Origin: JBEEJZ01 sp041168905
GTDB lineage: Bacteria; Pseudomonadota; Gammaproteobacteria; Burkholderiales; Burkholderiaceae_C
NCBI GenBank assembly: GCA_041168905.1
Contig: JBEEJZ010000005.1
Coordinates: 57,340 to 121,339, forward strand
DNA length: 64,000 bases
Direction of reading: 5' to 3'
Every line of letters starts with the position of its first letter. Position 1 is the stretch's first letter. The translations under genes and the position numbers were made by a program. The notes under the pieces were generated by a model. The model saw only the letters and a list, made by a program, of their open reading frames with translations. It had not been told where the DNA came from and searched no databases. Below are positions 15,978-24,538 of the stretch, piece by piece.

Positions 15978-17366
15978 ATGGCCAAAGACAAAACCATCCA
16001 TACCTGTACCGAATGCGGCGGCACCAGCCCTAAGTGGCTGGGCAAATGCCCGAGCTGTGGCGCCTGGAACACCCTGGTGGAGTCGGTAGCCGAGGTGCCG
16101 GCAGCGGCCAAGAACCGTTATTCCTCGCAATTCCAGGCCCTAGCCACAACCGCCGAGGTCGCCACGCTGGCCGATATCGAGGCCGCCGATGTGCAGCGCA
16201 CCCCCACCGGGCATGAGGAGCTCGACCGTGTGCTGGGCGGCGGCATGGTCGAAGGCGGCGTGGTGTTGATTGGCGGCGACCCCGGCATCGGTAAGTCCAC
16301 ACTTTTGCTACAGGCGCTCGATTCCCTGCAGCGCAGCGGGCAGTCCACGCTCTATGTCACCGGCGAAGAAAGTGGTGCCCAGGTTGCCATGCGCTCGCGC
16401 CGGCTGGGGCTGGAGGGCTCCCAGGTCAAGGTGCTGGCCGAGATTCAGCTTGAAAAGATCCTGGCCACCATCGAGACCCAGCAGCCTCAGGTAGCGGTGA
16501 TCGACTCCATCCAGACCGTGTATTCCGACCAGCTCAGTTCGGCACCGGGCTCGGTGGCGCAGGTGCGCGAATGTGCCGCCCACCTCACCCGCTGCGCCAA
16601 GGCCAGTGGCACGGCCATCGTGCTGGTCGGTCACGTCACCAAAGAGGGCGCCCTGGCAGGTCCGCGGGTGCTGGAGCACATGGTGGACACCGTGCTGTAC
16701 TTCGAGGGCGACACGCACAGCAACTTCCGGCTGGTGCGCGCCATCAAAAATCGCTTTGGTGCCGTCAACGAGATCGGCGTGTTTGCCATGACCGAAAAAG
16801 GCTTGAAGGGTGTCAGCAATCCCAGTGCCATCTTTTTAAGCCAGCACAGCGAACCCGTGCCCGGCAGCTGCGTGATGGTCACGCTGGAGGGCACGCGCCC
16901 CATGCTGGTGGAGATACAGGCTTTGGTGGACAGTGGCGGGCCCTCACCCCGGCGCCTGAGTGTGGGCCTGGATCGTGACCGTCTGGCCATGTTGCTGGCG
17001 GTGTTGCACCGACACGCGGGCGTGGCCTGCATGGACCAGGACGTGTTTGTGAACGCGGTGGGAGGGGTGCGCATCAGCGAACCTGCGGCCGACCTGGCGG
17101 TGCTGCTGTCCATCACTTCCAGCCTGCGCGGAAAAGCATTGCCTAAGGGCTTTTTTGCCTTTGGAGAGGTGGGGCTGGCGGGTGAGGTGCGTCCTGCGCC
17201 CCGGGGTCAGGAGCGCCTGAAAGAAGCTGCCAAGCTGGGCTTCAGCGTGGCGGTGGTACCCAAGGCCAATGTGCCCAAAAAGCTCACCGGCAAGGACTTT
17301 GAGGGCCTGACCATCCACGCTGTGGAGCGGGTGGAGCAGGCCATGGACGTGGTACGCGGCCTCTAA
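15978..17366 (+). CDS. radA: DNA repair protein RadA (Sms)
   Basis: RadA is a hexameric RecA-related helicase that drives branch migration during recombinational repair and transformation. The 462 residues have an N-terminal zinc finger (C10, C13, C24, C27), a Walker A GGDPGIGKST with K106, the RadA-specific KNRFG motif followed by AVNEIGVF, and a C-terminal Lon-like domain (QDVFVNAVGGVRI). All catalytic features are intact. No Shine-Dalgarno is visible in the few bases between the LexA-type palindrome and ATG 15978. Confidence 0.96.
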   Translation: MAKDKTIHTCTECGGTSPKWLGKCPSCGAWNTLVESVAEVPAAAKNRYSSQFQALATTAEVATLADIEAADVQRTPTGHEELDRVLGGGMVEGGVVLIGGDPGIGKSTLLLQALDSLQRSGQSTLYVTGEESGAQVAMRSRRLGLEGSQVKVLAEIQLEKILATIETQQPQVAVIDSIQTVYSDQLSSAPGSVAQVRECAAHLTRCAKASGTAIVLVGHVTKEGALAGPRVLEHMVDTVLYFEGDTHSNFRLVRAIKNRFGAVNEIGVFAMTEKGLKGVSNPSAIFLSQHSEPVPGSCVMVTLEGTRPMLVEIQALVDSGGPSPRRLSVGLDRDRLAMLLAVLHRHAGVACMDQDVFVNAVGGVRISEPAADLAVLLSITSSLRGKALPKGFFAFGEVGLAGEVRPAPRGQERLKEAAKLGFSVAVVPKANVPKKLTGKDFEGLTIHAVERVEQAMDVVRGL

Positions 17367-17384
17367 GCCTGGATCCATCGATGA

Positions 17385-17999
17385 TCAGGGGCGAGCGATG
17401 GACTCGCCTGCGTTTTTGATCTCGTCGCCGACCTTGAAGCCCGGATCTGCCGCAAATTCAAAGTCTTTCTTGCTGCCGTTGTCGTATTGCACGCTCACCA
17501 CCCAGACGTTCTGGGTTTTGACTTTTTCCTCGATTTTCTTGCCAGCATAAGCACCGCCCAGCGCACCGGCGATGGTCGCCAGGTCCTTGCCGGCACCGCC
17601 ACCCACCTGGCGCCCCAGGAGCGCGCCACCCACACCGCCGGCAATGACGCCCAGGGCGCCGCCTTCACCTGCTTTTTCCACTACCTTGACGGCTGTCACC
17701 TTGCCGCAGTCCAGGCAGGCAGCTTTGGGCGGCGCTGGTTGGCTGGCCGCTGTCATCTTGGCTTTGGCTGCGGCCAAGGCCTTGTCGTACTCGGTTTTGG
17801 CGTCCCTGCGGCATTGCAGACGGGCGGTGGATGAGGTTTCATCGTTGCACAAGGCCTTGTCGTCGTTGTAGCGGGTGAGCGCTGTCTTGTTGTCTGCAGC
17901 CAGTTGGGCCTTGGGGGTCATAGGCGTTTCTGCCATGGCGGCGCACGAAGCCAGGGCAATGGTGAGAGTGCCCAGCAGGCTGAAGGGAGTGTTTTGCAT
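17385..17999 (-). CDS. Exported glycine-zipper 2TM (surface-antigen-like) protein
   Basis: The 204 residues start with a signal peptide (MQNTPFSLLGTLTIALASC, cut after AMA). They continue with a charged central region that has cysteines in ALCNDETSS and LQCRRD, and a glycine-zipper segment of small residues (GEGGALGVIAGGVGGALLGRQVGGGAGKDLATIAGALGGAYAG split over two helices). The tail is a small beta-rich domain (WVVSVQYDNGSKKDFEFAADPG). Such proteins sit in the outer membrane or periplasm; function unknown. ATG 17999 has AGGACC upstream. A perfect 16-bp palindrome lies just upstream at 18018-18033. Confidence 0.8.
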   Translation of the reverse strand: MQNTPFSLLGTLTIALASCAAMAETPMTPKAQLAADNKTALTRYNDDKALCNDETSSTARLQCRRDAKTEYDKALAAAKAKMTAASQPAPPKAACLDCGKVTAVKVVEKAGEGGALGVIAGGVGGALLGRQVGGGAGKDLATIAGALGGAYAGKKIEEKVKTQNVWVVSVQYDNGSKKDFEFAADPGFKVGDEIKNAGESIARP

Positions 18000-18017
18000 G
18001 ATGTGAGGTCCTGTGAA

Positions 18018-18033
18018 GTGGGGCATGCCCCAC
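18018..18033. promoter_or_regulatory. Perfect 16-bp palindrome upstream of the glycine-zipper gene
   Basis: GTGGGGCA followed directly by TGCCCCAC has no loop, which suits a dimeric DNA-binding protein better than an RNA hairpin. It begins 19 bases upstream of the 17999 start codon. The regulator is unknown. Confidence 0.4.
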
Positions 18034-18182
18034 CTGAGAATAGCGGGGGTTTGCGAAGAATATCGGGCGTAGGGTCGCTGGCCGTGTTGGTCAGGTAAGC
18101 ATCTGTAACTGATGGATGGGCGATCTCTCAAGCCCATGGTGTCGGCCTCAGGGGTGGTTCATCCATGCAGGAAAATACCACC

Positions 18183-18581
18183 ATGCAATTTCAGAACATC
18201 TTGATTCCCCTGGGTTCCCTGGCGCTGGTGGTGTTTTCTTATCGCCAATACGGCTGGCCTGGCGTGGCGGCGAGCGCGGGTGTGTTGATGATGTGGCTGC
18301 TGCTGCATTTCACACGCATGCTGCAGGTGCTCAAACGCGCGGCCCAGCAGCCCATCGGTTATGTGGGCAGTGCAGTGATGCTCAACGCCAAGTTACGCAA
18401 GGGAGCAAGCCTCTTGCATGTGGTGGCCATGACCAAAAGCCTGGGCGAGCAACTGAGCGAGAAAGGCGTGCAGCCCGAGCGCTTTCGCTGGACCGACGGG
18501 ACCCAGTCCAATGTCACCTGCGAATTCGTGGGCGGCAAGCTGATGAGCTGGACTTTGCTACGGCCCGAATCCTCCAATTGA
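18183..18581 (+). CDS. Conserved hypothetical membrane-anchored protein
   Basis: A 132-residue protein with an N-terminal hydrophobic stretch (ILIPLGSLALVVFSYRQYGWPGVAASAGVLMMWLLLHF, one long or two short helices). A soluble domain follows containing PIGYVGSAVMLNAKLRKGASLLHV and FRWTDGTQSNVTCEFVGGKL. I recall similar Burkholderiales proteins annotated as glycerate kinase, but nothing kinase-like is visible and that label looks wrong. ATG 18183 is preferred to 18165 because AGGAAA sits about 10 bases before it. It precedes ilvE by 115 bases. Confidence 0.7.
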   Translation: MQFQNILIPLGSLALVVFSYRQYGWPGVAASAGVLMMWLLLHFTRMLQVLKRAAQQPIGYVGSAVMLNAKLRKGASLLHVVAMTKSLGEQLSEKGVQPERFRWTDGTQSNVTCEFVGGKLMSWTLLRPESSN

Positions 18582-18696
18582 AACCATGGCCGGATGATGC
18601 CCCCAAGGGTGGCTTGATCGGGCGCTTTAAAATCTTTGGATGCCGCGAGGATCGTGGCGCCCGTTTGCCCCTGTTCCCCCATTTCCAAGGAAAAAA

Positions 18697-19635
18697 ATGA
18701 CTGCCCTACCTCCCTCGATGGCTGACCGTGACGGAAAAATCTGGATGGATGGCCAGATGGTGGATTGGCGCGATGCCAAGATCCATGTGCTGAGCCACAC
18801 CTTGCACTACGGCTGCGGCGCCTTTGAAGGCGTGCGAGCCTACAACAGCGTCAATGGCCCGGCCATTTTCCGGCTGGAAGAGCACACCGAGCGCTTGTTC
18901 AACAGCGCCAAGATCCTGCGCATGAAGATCCCCTTCACCCAGGAGCAGGTCAACGAAGCTCAAAAGGCAGTGGTGCGTGAAAACAAGCTGGAAAGCGGCT
19001 ACATCCGCCCTCTGACCTGGATCGGCGACAAAAAGCTGGGCGTCAGTCCCAAGGGCAACACCATCCATCTGATGGTGGCAGCCTGGACCTGGGGTGCGTA
19101 TCTGGGCGAAGAAGGCATGAAGCGTGGTATCCGAGTGAAGACCAGCAGCTTCACCCGCCACCACGTCAACATCACCATGACGCAGGCCAAGGCGGTGAGC
19201 AATTACACCAACTCCATCCTGGCCAATATGGAAGCCACCGACGAAGGCTACGATGAGGCCCTGTTGCTGGACAGCAGCGGCTTTGTGTCGGAAGGCGCAG
19301 GCGAGAACATCTTTGTGATCAAGAAGGGCGTGATCTACACCCCTGACCTGTCGGCGGGTGCCCTGAACGGCATTACCCGTAACACGGTGTTTCACATTGC
19401 CAAAGATCTGGGCCTGGAAATCGTGCAAAAGCGCATCACCCGCGACGAGGTTTATATCGCCGATGAGGCCTTCTTTACCGGAACCGCTGCTGAAGTGACC
19501 CCGATTCGCGAACTCGACCGCATCGAGATTGGCTCCGGCAGCCGTGGCCCCATCACCGAAAAAATCCAGAGCGCGTTCTTTGACATCGTCAATGGCCGCA
19601 ACCCCAAGTACGCCCACTGGCTCAGCCCGGTTTAA
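18697..19635 (+). CDS. ilvE: Branched-chain-amino-acid aminotransferase
   Basis: IlvE transaminates leucine, isoleucine and valine with 2-oxoglutarate using PLP. The 312 residues have the class IV fold, with HYGCGAFEGVRAY at the N-terminus, K165 in TQAKAVSNYTNS as the PLP lysine, and the EGAGENIFVIKKG and FFTGTAAEVTPI blocks. ATG 18697 has an AAGGA ribosome site and gives the normal length; the longer open frame upstream lacks family sequence. A small zinc-ribbon gene follows within 26 bases. Confidence 0.95.
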   Translation: MTALPPSMADRDGKIWMDGQMVDWRDAKIHVLSHTLHYGCGAFEGVRAYNSVNGPAIFRLEEHTERLFNSAKILRMKIPFTQEQVNEAQKAVVRENKLESGYIRPLTWIGDKKLGVSPKGNTIHLMVAAWTWGAYLGEEGMKRGIRVKTSSFTRHHVNITMTQAKAVSNYTNSILANMEATDEGYDEALLLDSSGFVSEGAGENIFVIKKGVIYTPDLSAGALNGITRNTVFHIAKDLGLEIVQKRITRDEVYIADEAFFTGTAAEVTPIRELDRIEIGSGSRGPITEKIQSAFFDIVNGRNPKYAHWLSPV

Positions 19636-19661
19636 GGCAGAGCACCGTCTGGAACAAGATC

Positions 19662-19871
19662 ATGAGCAAATCTTTTCTCGTTGAACTGCTGGCCAAAGAC
19701 CTCAACCACCAGGGCGGTGTGCACTGCCCCAGCGCCCATGCCGACATGAAGCTCTGGAACAGCCACCCCAAGGTTTACCTCGACGTGGCCCGTACCGGTG
19801 AGGCTCGTTGCCCCTACTGCGGCACGGTGTACACCCTGAAGGCCGGTGAGCATTTCGGCGGTCATCACTGA
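19662..19871 (+). CDS. Small zinc-finger (CHCC, NDUFS6-like) protein
   Basis: The 69 residues contain a zinc site of the CHCC type: C22 in VHCPS, H36 in NSHPKVYLDV and the pair in ARCPYCGTVYTL. Proteins of this family follow ilvE in many betaproteobacteria; they resemble the mitochondrial complex I zinc subunit but their role in bacteria is not known. It is probably co-transcribed with ilvE. Confidence 0.88.
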   Translation: MSKSFLVELLAKDLNHQGGVHCPSAHADMKLWNSHPKVYLDVARTGEARCPYCGTVYTLKAGEHFGGHH

Positions 19872-19892
19872 CCCTCTTCAACGCACAGGTCA

Positions 19893-19917
19893 AAAAAAAG
19901 CCACCTTGCGGTGGCTT
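19893..19917 (-). terminator. Rho-independent terminator, reverse strand
   Basis: GCCACC (19900-19905) pairs with GGTGGC (19910-19915) around TTGC. On the reverse strand the stem is followed by eight T, a proper intrinsic terminator for the sensor-kinase transcript coming from 21.4 kb. On the forward strand only two T follow, so it may serve ilvE and the zinc-finger gene weakly. Confidence 0.8.
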
Positions 19918-20016
19918 AAAGAGTCCTGTTGAGGACATCGTTGGAGACAAATAAAAATAATCTTTGACTGTGTGACAGCAGTGGCAAGACTTTACGAGTT
20001 GCTTGTCATTTTGACC

Positions 20017-20034
20017 ATCCCCCATTTGGGGGAT
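20017..20034. promoter_or_regulatory. Perfect palindrome ATCCCCCA-TT-TGGGGGAT
   Basis: Two perfect 8-base arms are separated by two bases in the 205-base gap between the convergent zinc-finger and sensor-kinase genes. The minimal centre argues for a protein-binding site rather than an RNA terminator. No adjacent start codon uses it, so its role is unknown. The rest of this gap holds only the terminator at 19893-19917. Confidence 0.4.
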
Positions 20035-20076
20035 AAGCTTTGTTAAGTTTGAGTTTTTCGACGCTAGGTGCTGTTT

Positions 20077-21378
20077 TCAAGCGGGCTGGGCCGGCAGACG
20101 CAGCACAAAACACGCACCGCCACCGGCTCTGGGTTCACAGACCACGGTGCCACCATGGCGCGTAGTGATGGACTTGACCAAGGCCAGCCCAAGGCCCACG
20201 CCGCCATCCCGCTCGGTGGCACCGGGCAGGCGGTAAAAGGGCTCAAAGATCCGCTCCACCAGATCAGCGGGCACGCCCGGCCCGCGGTCGCACACCCGCA
20301 CCACCACCCAGGTGGCAGATGGTGTGCCTGCAGTCGGAGCCGACGCTGATGTGGCTGGCGCTGGCTCCAGGCCCAGCTGAAGGCTGACCTCACCTGCGCC
20401 GTGACGGCGGGCGTTTTCCAGCAAATTACGCAGGGCCCGACGCAGCAGCTTGCTCACGCCTCGTACCTGCAGGGCCTCCGGCGGCGTGTTTTCGGGATTT
20501 AAGGTCAGCTCGGCCTGGGCCTGGGCCCGGGCACATTCTTCGGCCGCCATACCCAACACATCCACGCTTTCGACCGTGCCCATGTCGACCTCCTGGGCGT
20601 CCAGGCGGCTGGCCAGCAGGATTTCGTCGATCAATTGGTCCAGTTCGCCGATGTTGCGGGCGATTTCGACTTTCCAGGGGCCGCCGGTGTCGTTCTGGAT
20701 CAACTCCAGCCCCAGGCGGATGCGCGCCAGTGGGGAGCGCAGTTCGTGCGAGGCGTTGGCCAGCAGCGATTTTTGCGAGGCCAGCAGGGCTTCTTGTGCC
20801 TTCAACAACTCGTCCCGTGACCTGAGCAGTGTCTGGATGCGTTCAGCGGCATGATTGAAGCGTTGGGCCAAAAAAGCCACCTCGTCGTCACCTTTGACGG
20901 ACACGCGTGCGTTCAGATCACCGTTGCCCCACCGTTCGACACTGTTTTGTAGCCGTTCCAGTCGACGCGTGAGTTTGCGCACAATGGGGTAGGTGCCCAG
21001 GGCCACGGCCACACCCACCAAGGCCAGCATCCAGAAAAAGCCAAAGGGCGGCTTGGCCCAGAACGGCTGGGGTCCACGCGGCAGGTGCATGAGCAGGGTA
21101 TGCCCATCATCCATGCGCACCACAAACTCGGGGCCGTTGCCGGTGGGCGCGGTGCCCTCGAACCGGTCGTCCTTGCGTTCGTCCGCACGCTCGTTGTCAC
21201 GTCGGTGCATGTGCCGGGGCCGCCCCTGGCCGATGACCTGGCCGCTGATGTCCCGGATCACCACGTCGCGCAGGGGTGGCTCGGTACTGAGGTGCCAGAT
21301 CCAGCCCACCAGCAGCGTCAGCACGGCCACGGCCAACAGCACGGCCAGCCAGATGCGCACATAGAGGTGCTTGAACAT
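20077..21378 (-). CDS. Two-component sensor histidine kinase
   Basis: The 433 residues form an inner-membrane kinase: a first helix near the start (WLAVLLAVAVLTLLVGWIW), and a periplasmic part rich in Arg, His and Asp (RPRHMHRRDNERADERKDD). A second helix, a HAMP linker, the phosphoacceptor H211 in ASHELRSPLARI and a C-terminal ATPase (DRGPGVP, GGVGLGLALVKSI) follow. The charged periplasmic loop could sense metals or cationic compounds, but this is only a suggestion. ATG 21378 gives a 3-base gap to the regulator stop; GTG 21381 is the alternative. It pairs with the response regulator upstream. Confidence 0.9.
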   Translation of the reverse strand: MFKHLYVRIWLAVLLAVAVLTLLVGWIWHLSTEPPLRDVVIRDISGQVIGQGRPRHMHRRDNERADERKDDRFEGTAPTGNGPEFVVRMDDGHTLLMHLPRGPQPFWAKPPFGFFWMLALVGVAVALGTYPIVRKLTRRLERLQNSVERWGNGDLNARVSVKGDDEVAFLAQRFNHAAERIQTLLRSRDELLKAQEALLASQKSLLANASHELRSPLARIRLGLELIQNDTGGPWKVEIARNIGELDQLIDEILLASRLDAQEVDMGTVESVDVLGMAAEECARAQAQAELTLNPENTPPEALQVRGVSKLLRRALRNLLENARRHGAGEVSLQLGLEPAPATSASAPTAGTPSATWVVVRVCDRGPGVPADLVERIFEPFYRLPGATERDGGVGLGLALVKSITTRHGGTVVCEPRAGGGACFVLRLPAQPA

Positions 21379-21381
21379 CAC

Positions 21382-22110
21382 TCAGTCCTGTTGGCGCGCA
21401 AACACATAACCCACGCCACGCACGGTGAGGATGCGTTTGGGGTTCTTGGCATCCACTTCAATGGCGGCGCGTATGCGGCCCATGTGCACGTCGATGGATC
21501 GGTCAAAGGCATCCAGCTCCCGGCCGCGCACCGCCTCCATGATCTGATCGCGGGACAGGACGCGGCCAGCACGTTCGGCTAAGGCCACCAGCAAGTCAAA
21601 CTGGTAGCTGGTCAAATCTGCCACCTGCTGGCCCACAGTCACTGTGCGCGCGTCCCGGTCGATGTGCATGCTGCCAAAAACCAGTGCCTTGCTGCTGGCG
21701 GGTGCTATGCCGCCATCGCCGCGCCGGCGCAACACGGCTCGGATGCGGGCCAGCAGTTCGCGTGGCTCAAACGGCTTGGGAAGGTAATCGTCGGCGCCAA
21801 TTTCCAGGCCGATGATGCGGTCCATGGGGTCGCCCTTGGCCGTGAGCATCAGCACCGGCAGACGGGCCAGTTCGCCCGGCAAGGCACGGATGCGGCGGCA
21901 CACCTCCAGGCCATCCAGGTCGGGCAGCATCAGGTCCAGAATCACCAGCTCGGGCGTGGGGGACGCTGAAAAAGCGCTGTCCTGCAAGAGGCGCAATCCC
22001 GTGGTGGCGTCCGGTGCGTGGGCCACTACATAGCCCGATTGCCCCAGGTACTGGGCCACCATGCCCGCTAGTCGGGCATCGTCCTCGATCATCAACAGGT
22101 GTTGGCTCAT
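21382..22110 (-). CDS. OmpR/PhoB family response regulator
   Basis: The 242 residues have a receiver domain (acidic pair D10-D11, phosphoacceptor D59 in LVILDLMLPD, K in GADDYLPKPFEP) and a winged-helix DNA-binding domain with RAGRVLSRDQIMEAVRG and SIDVHMGRIRAAI. It is the partner of the downstream kinase, with which it is translationally near-coupled. It resembles RstA/CpxR-type regulators, but the target genes are unknown. Start 22110 gives MSQHLLMIEDD, the normal receiver N-terminus. Confidence 0.92.
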   Translation of the reverse strand: MSQHLLMIEDDARLAGMVAQYLGQSGYVVAHAPDATTGLRLLQDSAFSASPTPELVILDLMLPDLDGLEVCRRIRALPGELARLPVLMLTAKGDPMDRIIGLEIGADDYLPKPFEPRELLARIRAVLRRRGDGGIAPASSKALVFGSMHIDRDARTVTVGQQVADLTSYQFDLLVALAERAGRVLSRDQIMEAVRGRELDAFDRSIDVHMGRIRAAIEVDAKNPKRILTVRGVGYVFARQQD

Positions 22111-22180
22111 GGCAAGAGTGTGGCGAGACGCCGGCAACGCAGCTTGAAGCTGCGGTAAAGAAAGGTAAATCTGGCCCTGC

Positions 22181-23521
22181 CTAACTGTTGCGAGCGTGGC
22201 GCCCCGCCAGCCAGATCAGCAAGAGCACCGGCACCCCCAGAAAGGCGGTGGCGGTAAAAAACGACTCGTAGCCAAATGCGTCCACATATCGTCCCGAGTA
22301 GCCGGCCAGGAACTTGGGTAACAGCAGCATCATGGAGCTGAACAGCGCGTACTGCGTGGCCGAATACTGCACATTGGTCAGGCTCGACAAATAGGCAATG
22401 AAGGCAGCGGAGGCTATGCCGCTGGACAGGTTGTCCGCCGAGATCACAAAGATCAGCTTGCTGACGTCGTGACCCTGGCCCCCGAGCCATGCAAAGAGCA
22501 GGTTGCTGGCGGCACTGAGCACGGCTCCCAGCATCAGAACGCGCATCATGCCCAGACGCATGGACAGCACCCCGCCCACAAACGCACCCACCAGCGTCAT
22601 GATGACGCCATACACCTTGGTCACAGCGGCCACTTCGTCCTTGGTGTAGCCCATGTCCACATAAAAGGGGTTGGCCATGATGCCCATCACCACGTCGCTG
22701 ATGCGGTAGACCGCAATCAGCGACAAGATCAGGGCCGCTTGCCACCGGTACCGTTTGATGAAATCTGCAAATGGATCGATGAGTGCGCCCTGCAACCACT
22801 CGGCGACGTTCCTGGCGGGTGGCAATTCCCGGCCGACGGGCTCGGGCGAAAACAGCACGGTCAACACGCCCAGGGCCATGCTGGCGGCCATCACCAGGTA
22901 AGCAGTTTGCCAGGCGGCATGCTGGTAGGCGTTGACGTCGGCCACTTCCGCCCTTGCTGCCAGCCACAGCACGCCGGCACCGGCCCAGATCATGGCCAGG
23001 CGATAGCCGGTCTGGTAAGCGGCGGCCAGGGCCGGCTGGCGGTTGACGTCGGCGGATTCGATGCGAAAGGCGTCCAGTGCAATGTCCTGGGTGGCGGAGC
23101 CAAAAGCCACGATCAGCGCACACCACACCACGGGCTGCAGGGCCAGCTTGGGGTCGGTCAGGGCCATGCCGCACAGCCCGGCCATGATGGCCAGTTGCGA
23201 TAGCAGCAGCCAGCTGCGCCGCCGGCCTAGCCAGCGCGTCAGCAGCGGCAAGGGCATGCGGTCCACCAGCGGCGCCCACACCCATTTGAAGCCATAGGCC
23301 AGGCCCACCCAGCTGAGGTAGCCAATGGTGGTGCGGTCGATGCCCGCCTCGCGCAGCCAAAAGCTCAGGGTGCCCAGCACCAGCAGCAAGGGCAGGCCGG
23401 CTGAAAAGCCTAGCAACAACATGCGCACGGTGGGCGGTTCCAGATACACCCGCAAGGTGGCTTGCCAACTGGGGCGCGGTGAGTTGTTCGTGGAGTCGGC
23501 TGCGTGCGTGTCGGTGCTCAT
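22181..23521 (-). CDS. ampG: AmpG family muropeptide permease (MFS)
   Basis: AmpG imports anhydro-muropeptides from the periplasm for cell-wall recycling. The 446-residue, twelve-helix protein has the family N-terminus (LLLGFSAGLPLLLVLGTLSFWLREAGIDRTTIG, then SWVGLAYGFKWVWAPLVDR) and the TQDIALDAFRIE motif in helix 4. ATG 23521 is chosen from the family N-terminus, since the much longer upstream open frame overlaps the divergent protease gene. No beta-lactamase gene is nearby. Confidence 0.9.
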   Translation of the reverse strand: MSTDTHAADSTNNSPRPSWQATLRVYLEPPTVRMLLLGFSAGLPLLLVLGTLSFWLREAGIDRTTIGYLSWVGLAYGFKWVWAPLVDRMPLPLLTRWLGRRRSWLLLSQLAIMAGLCGMALTDPKLALQPVVWCALIVAFGSATQDIALDAFRIESADVNRQPALAAAYQTGYRLAMIWAGAGVLWLAARAEVADVNAYQHAAWQTAYLVMAASMALGVLTVLFSPEPVGRELPPARNVAEWLQGALIDPFADFIKRYRWQAALILSLIAVYRISDVVMGIMANPFYVDMGYTKDEVAAVTKVYGVIMTLVGAFVGGVLSMRLGMMRVLMLGAVLSAASNLLFAWLGGQGHDVSKLIFVISADNLSSGIASAAFIAYLSSLTNVQYSATQYALFSSMMLLLPKFLAGYSGRYVDAFGYESFFTATAFLGVPVLLLIWLAGRHARNS

Positions 23522-23585
23522 CTGGGAATAATACGCGTTGGGCTCGTGACCTCGGGTCATCAATATCACTACAAGGTGCGTATCC

Positions 23586-24440
23586 ATGTCTTCTGGTTTG
23601 TGGGGTTCCATGCAAGCGTCCGGCGCCGGACGTGTGGCGGCGCTTTCATTGGCTGGCCTGCTGCTCAGTGCCGGGTTGCCGGTGGCTGCGCGCGACGGTG
23701 TACAAGTAGGGCAAAACTCTGCCTTCAGTCGCTTGGTGCCCGCTGAACAAATCGAGAGCTCCTCGTCTCTGCAATACAGCCAGATGTTGCAGCAAGCCGA
23801 CGAGAAAAACGCGCTGGCTGGCAAGGATCACCCGCAACTCAAACGGCTGCGGGCCATAGCCGACAAGATCATTCCCTATAGCCTGGACTGGAACCCCCGT
23901 GCCCGGGGCTGGAAGTGGGAGGTGAACCTGATCGGCTCCAAGCAGCTCAATGCGTTTTGCATGCCGGGCGGCAAGATCGTTTTTTACACCGGTATCCTGG
24001 ACCAGCTCAAGCTGACCGACGACGAGGTGGCCATGATCATGGGCCATGAAATTGCCCACGCCTTGCGTGAGCATGCCCGCGAGCGCATGGGCAAAAGCAC
24101 GGCGACCAACATCGGCGTGGGTTTGCTCAGCCAAGTGCTGGGTCTGGGCCAGGTGGGCCAGACCGTGACCAACTACGGCGCCCAGCTGCTCACCCTCAAG
24201 TTTGGCCGCGAAGACGAGTCGGAGGCGGATCTGGTCGGCATGGAACTGGCGGCCCGCGCCGGCTTTGATCCGCGTGCCGGTGTCACGCTGTGGCAAAAAA
24301 TGGGCGCCGCCAGCAAGGGCGCGCCACCCCAGTGGCTCAGCACCCACCCCTCGGGCAACACCCGCATCGCCGACATCGAGGCCAACCTGCCCAAGGTGAT
24401 GCACTTGTATGAGCAGGCCTTGCTGAAGTCAGCCCAGTAG
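23586..24440 (+). CDS. M48 family exported metalloprotease
   Basis: This zinc protease of 284 residues has an N-terminal signal sequence (VAALSLAGLLLSAGLPVAA), the zinc motif H154-EIAH158 in MGHEIAHALREHARE, and the third ligand Glu in EDESEADLVGMELAARAGFDP. It resembles periplasmic LoiP/BepA-like quality-control proteases, though no TPR domain follows. It is divergent from ampG with only 64 bases between starts. ATG 23586 or 23610 could be used; both keep the signal peptide. Confidence 0.92.
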   Translation: MSSGLWGSMQASGAGRVAALSLAGLLLSAGLPVAARDGVQVGQNSAFSRLVPAEQIESSSSLQYSQMLQQADEKNALAGKDHPQLKRLRAIADKIIPYSLDWNPRARGWKWEVNLIGSKQLNAFCMPGGKIVFYTGILDQLKLTDDEVAMIMGHEIAHALREHARERMGKSTATNIGVGLLSQVLGLGQVGQTVTNYGAQLLTLKFGREDESEADLVGMELAARAGFDPRAGVTLWQKMGAASKGAPPQWLSTHPSGNTRIADIEANLPKVMHLYEQALLKSAQ

Positions 24441-24538
24441 TCTGTCGGTGTAATCATTCGCCTTGGTAGGATGCCTGCGACGGCGGTGAAGTGGGTCACC
24501 AGCCTTACCCCGATACCTACAACACGAGGCAGACAACG

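Noticed and set aside
22107..23615. 502-codon reverse frame overlapping ampG
   Set aside because: Shifted reading of ampG; Arg/Gly/His-rich with no membrane helices, whereas the 22181-23521 frame has all AmpG motifs.
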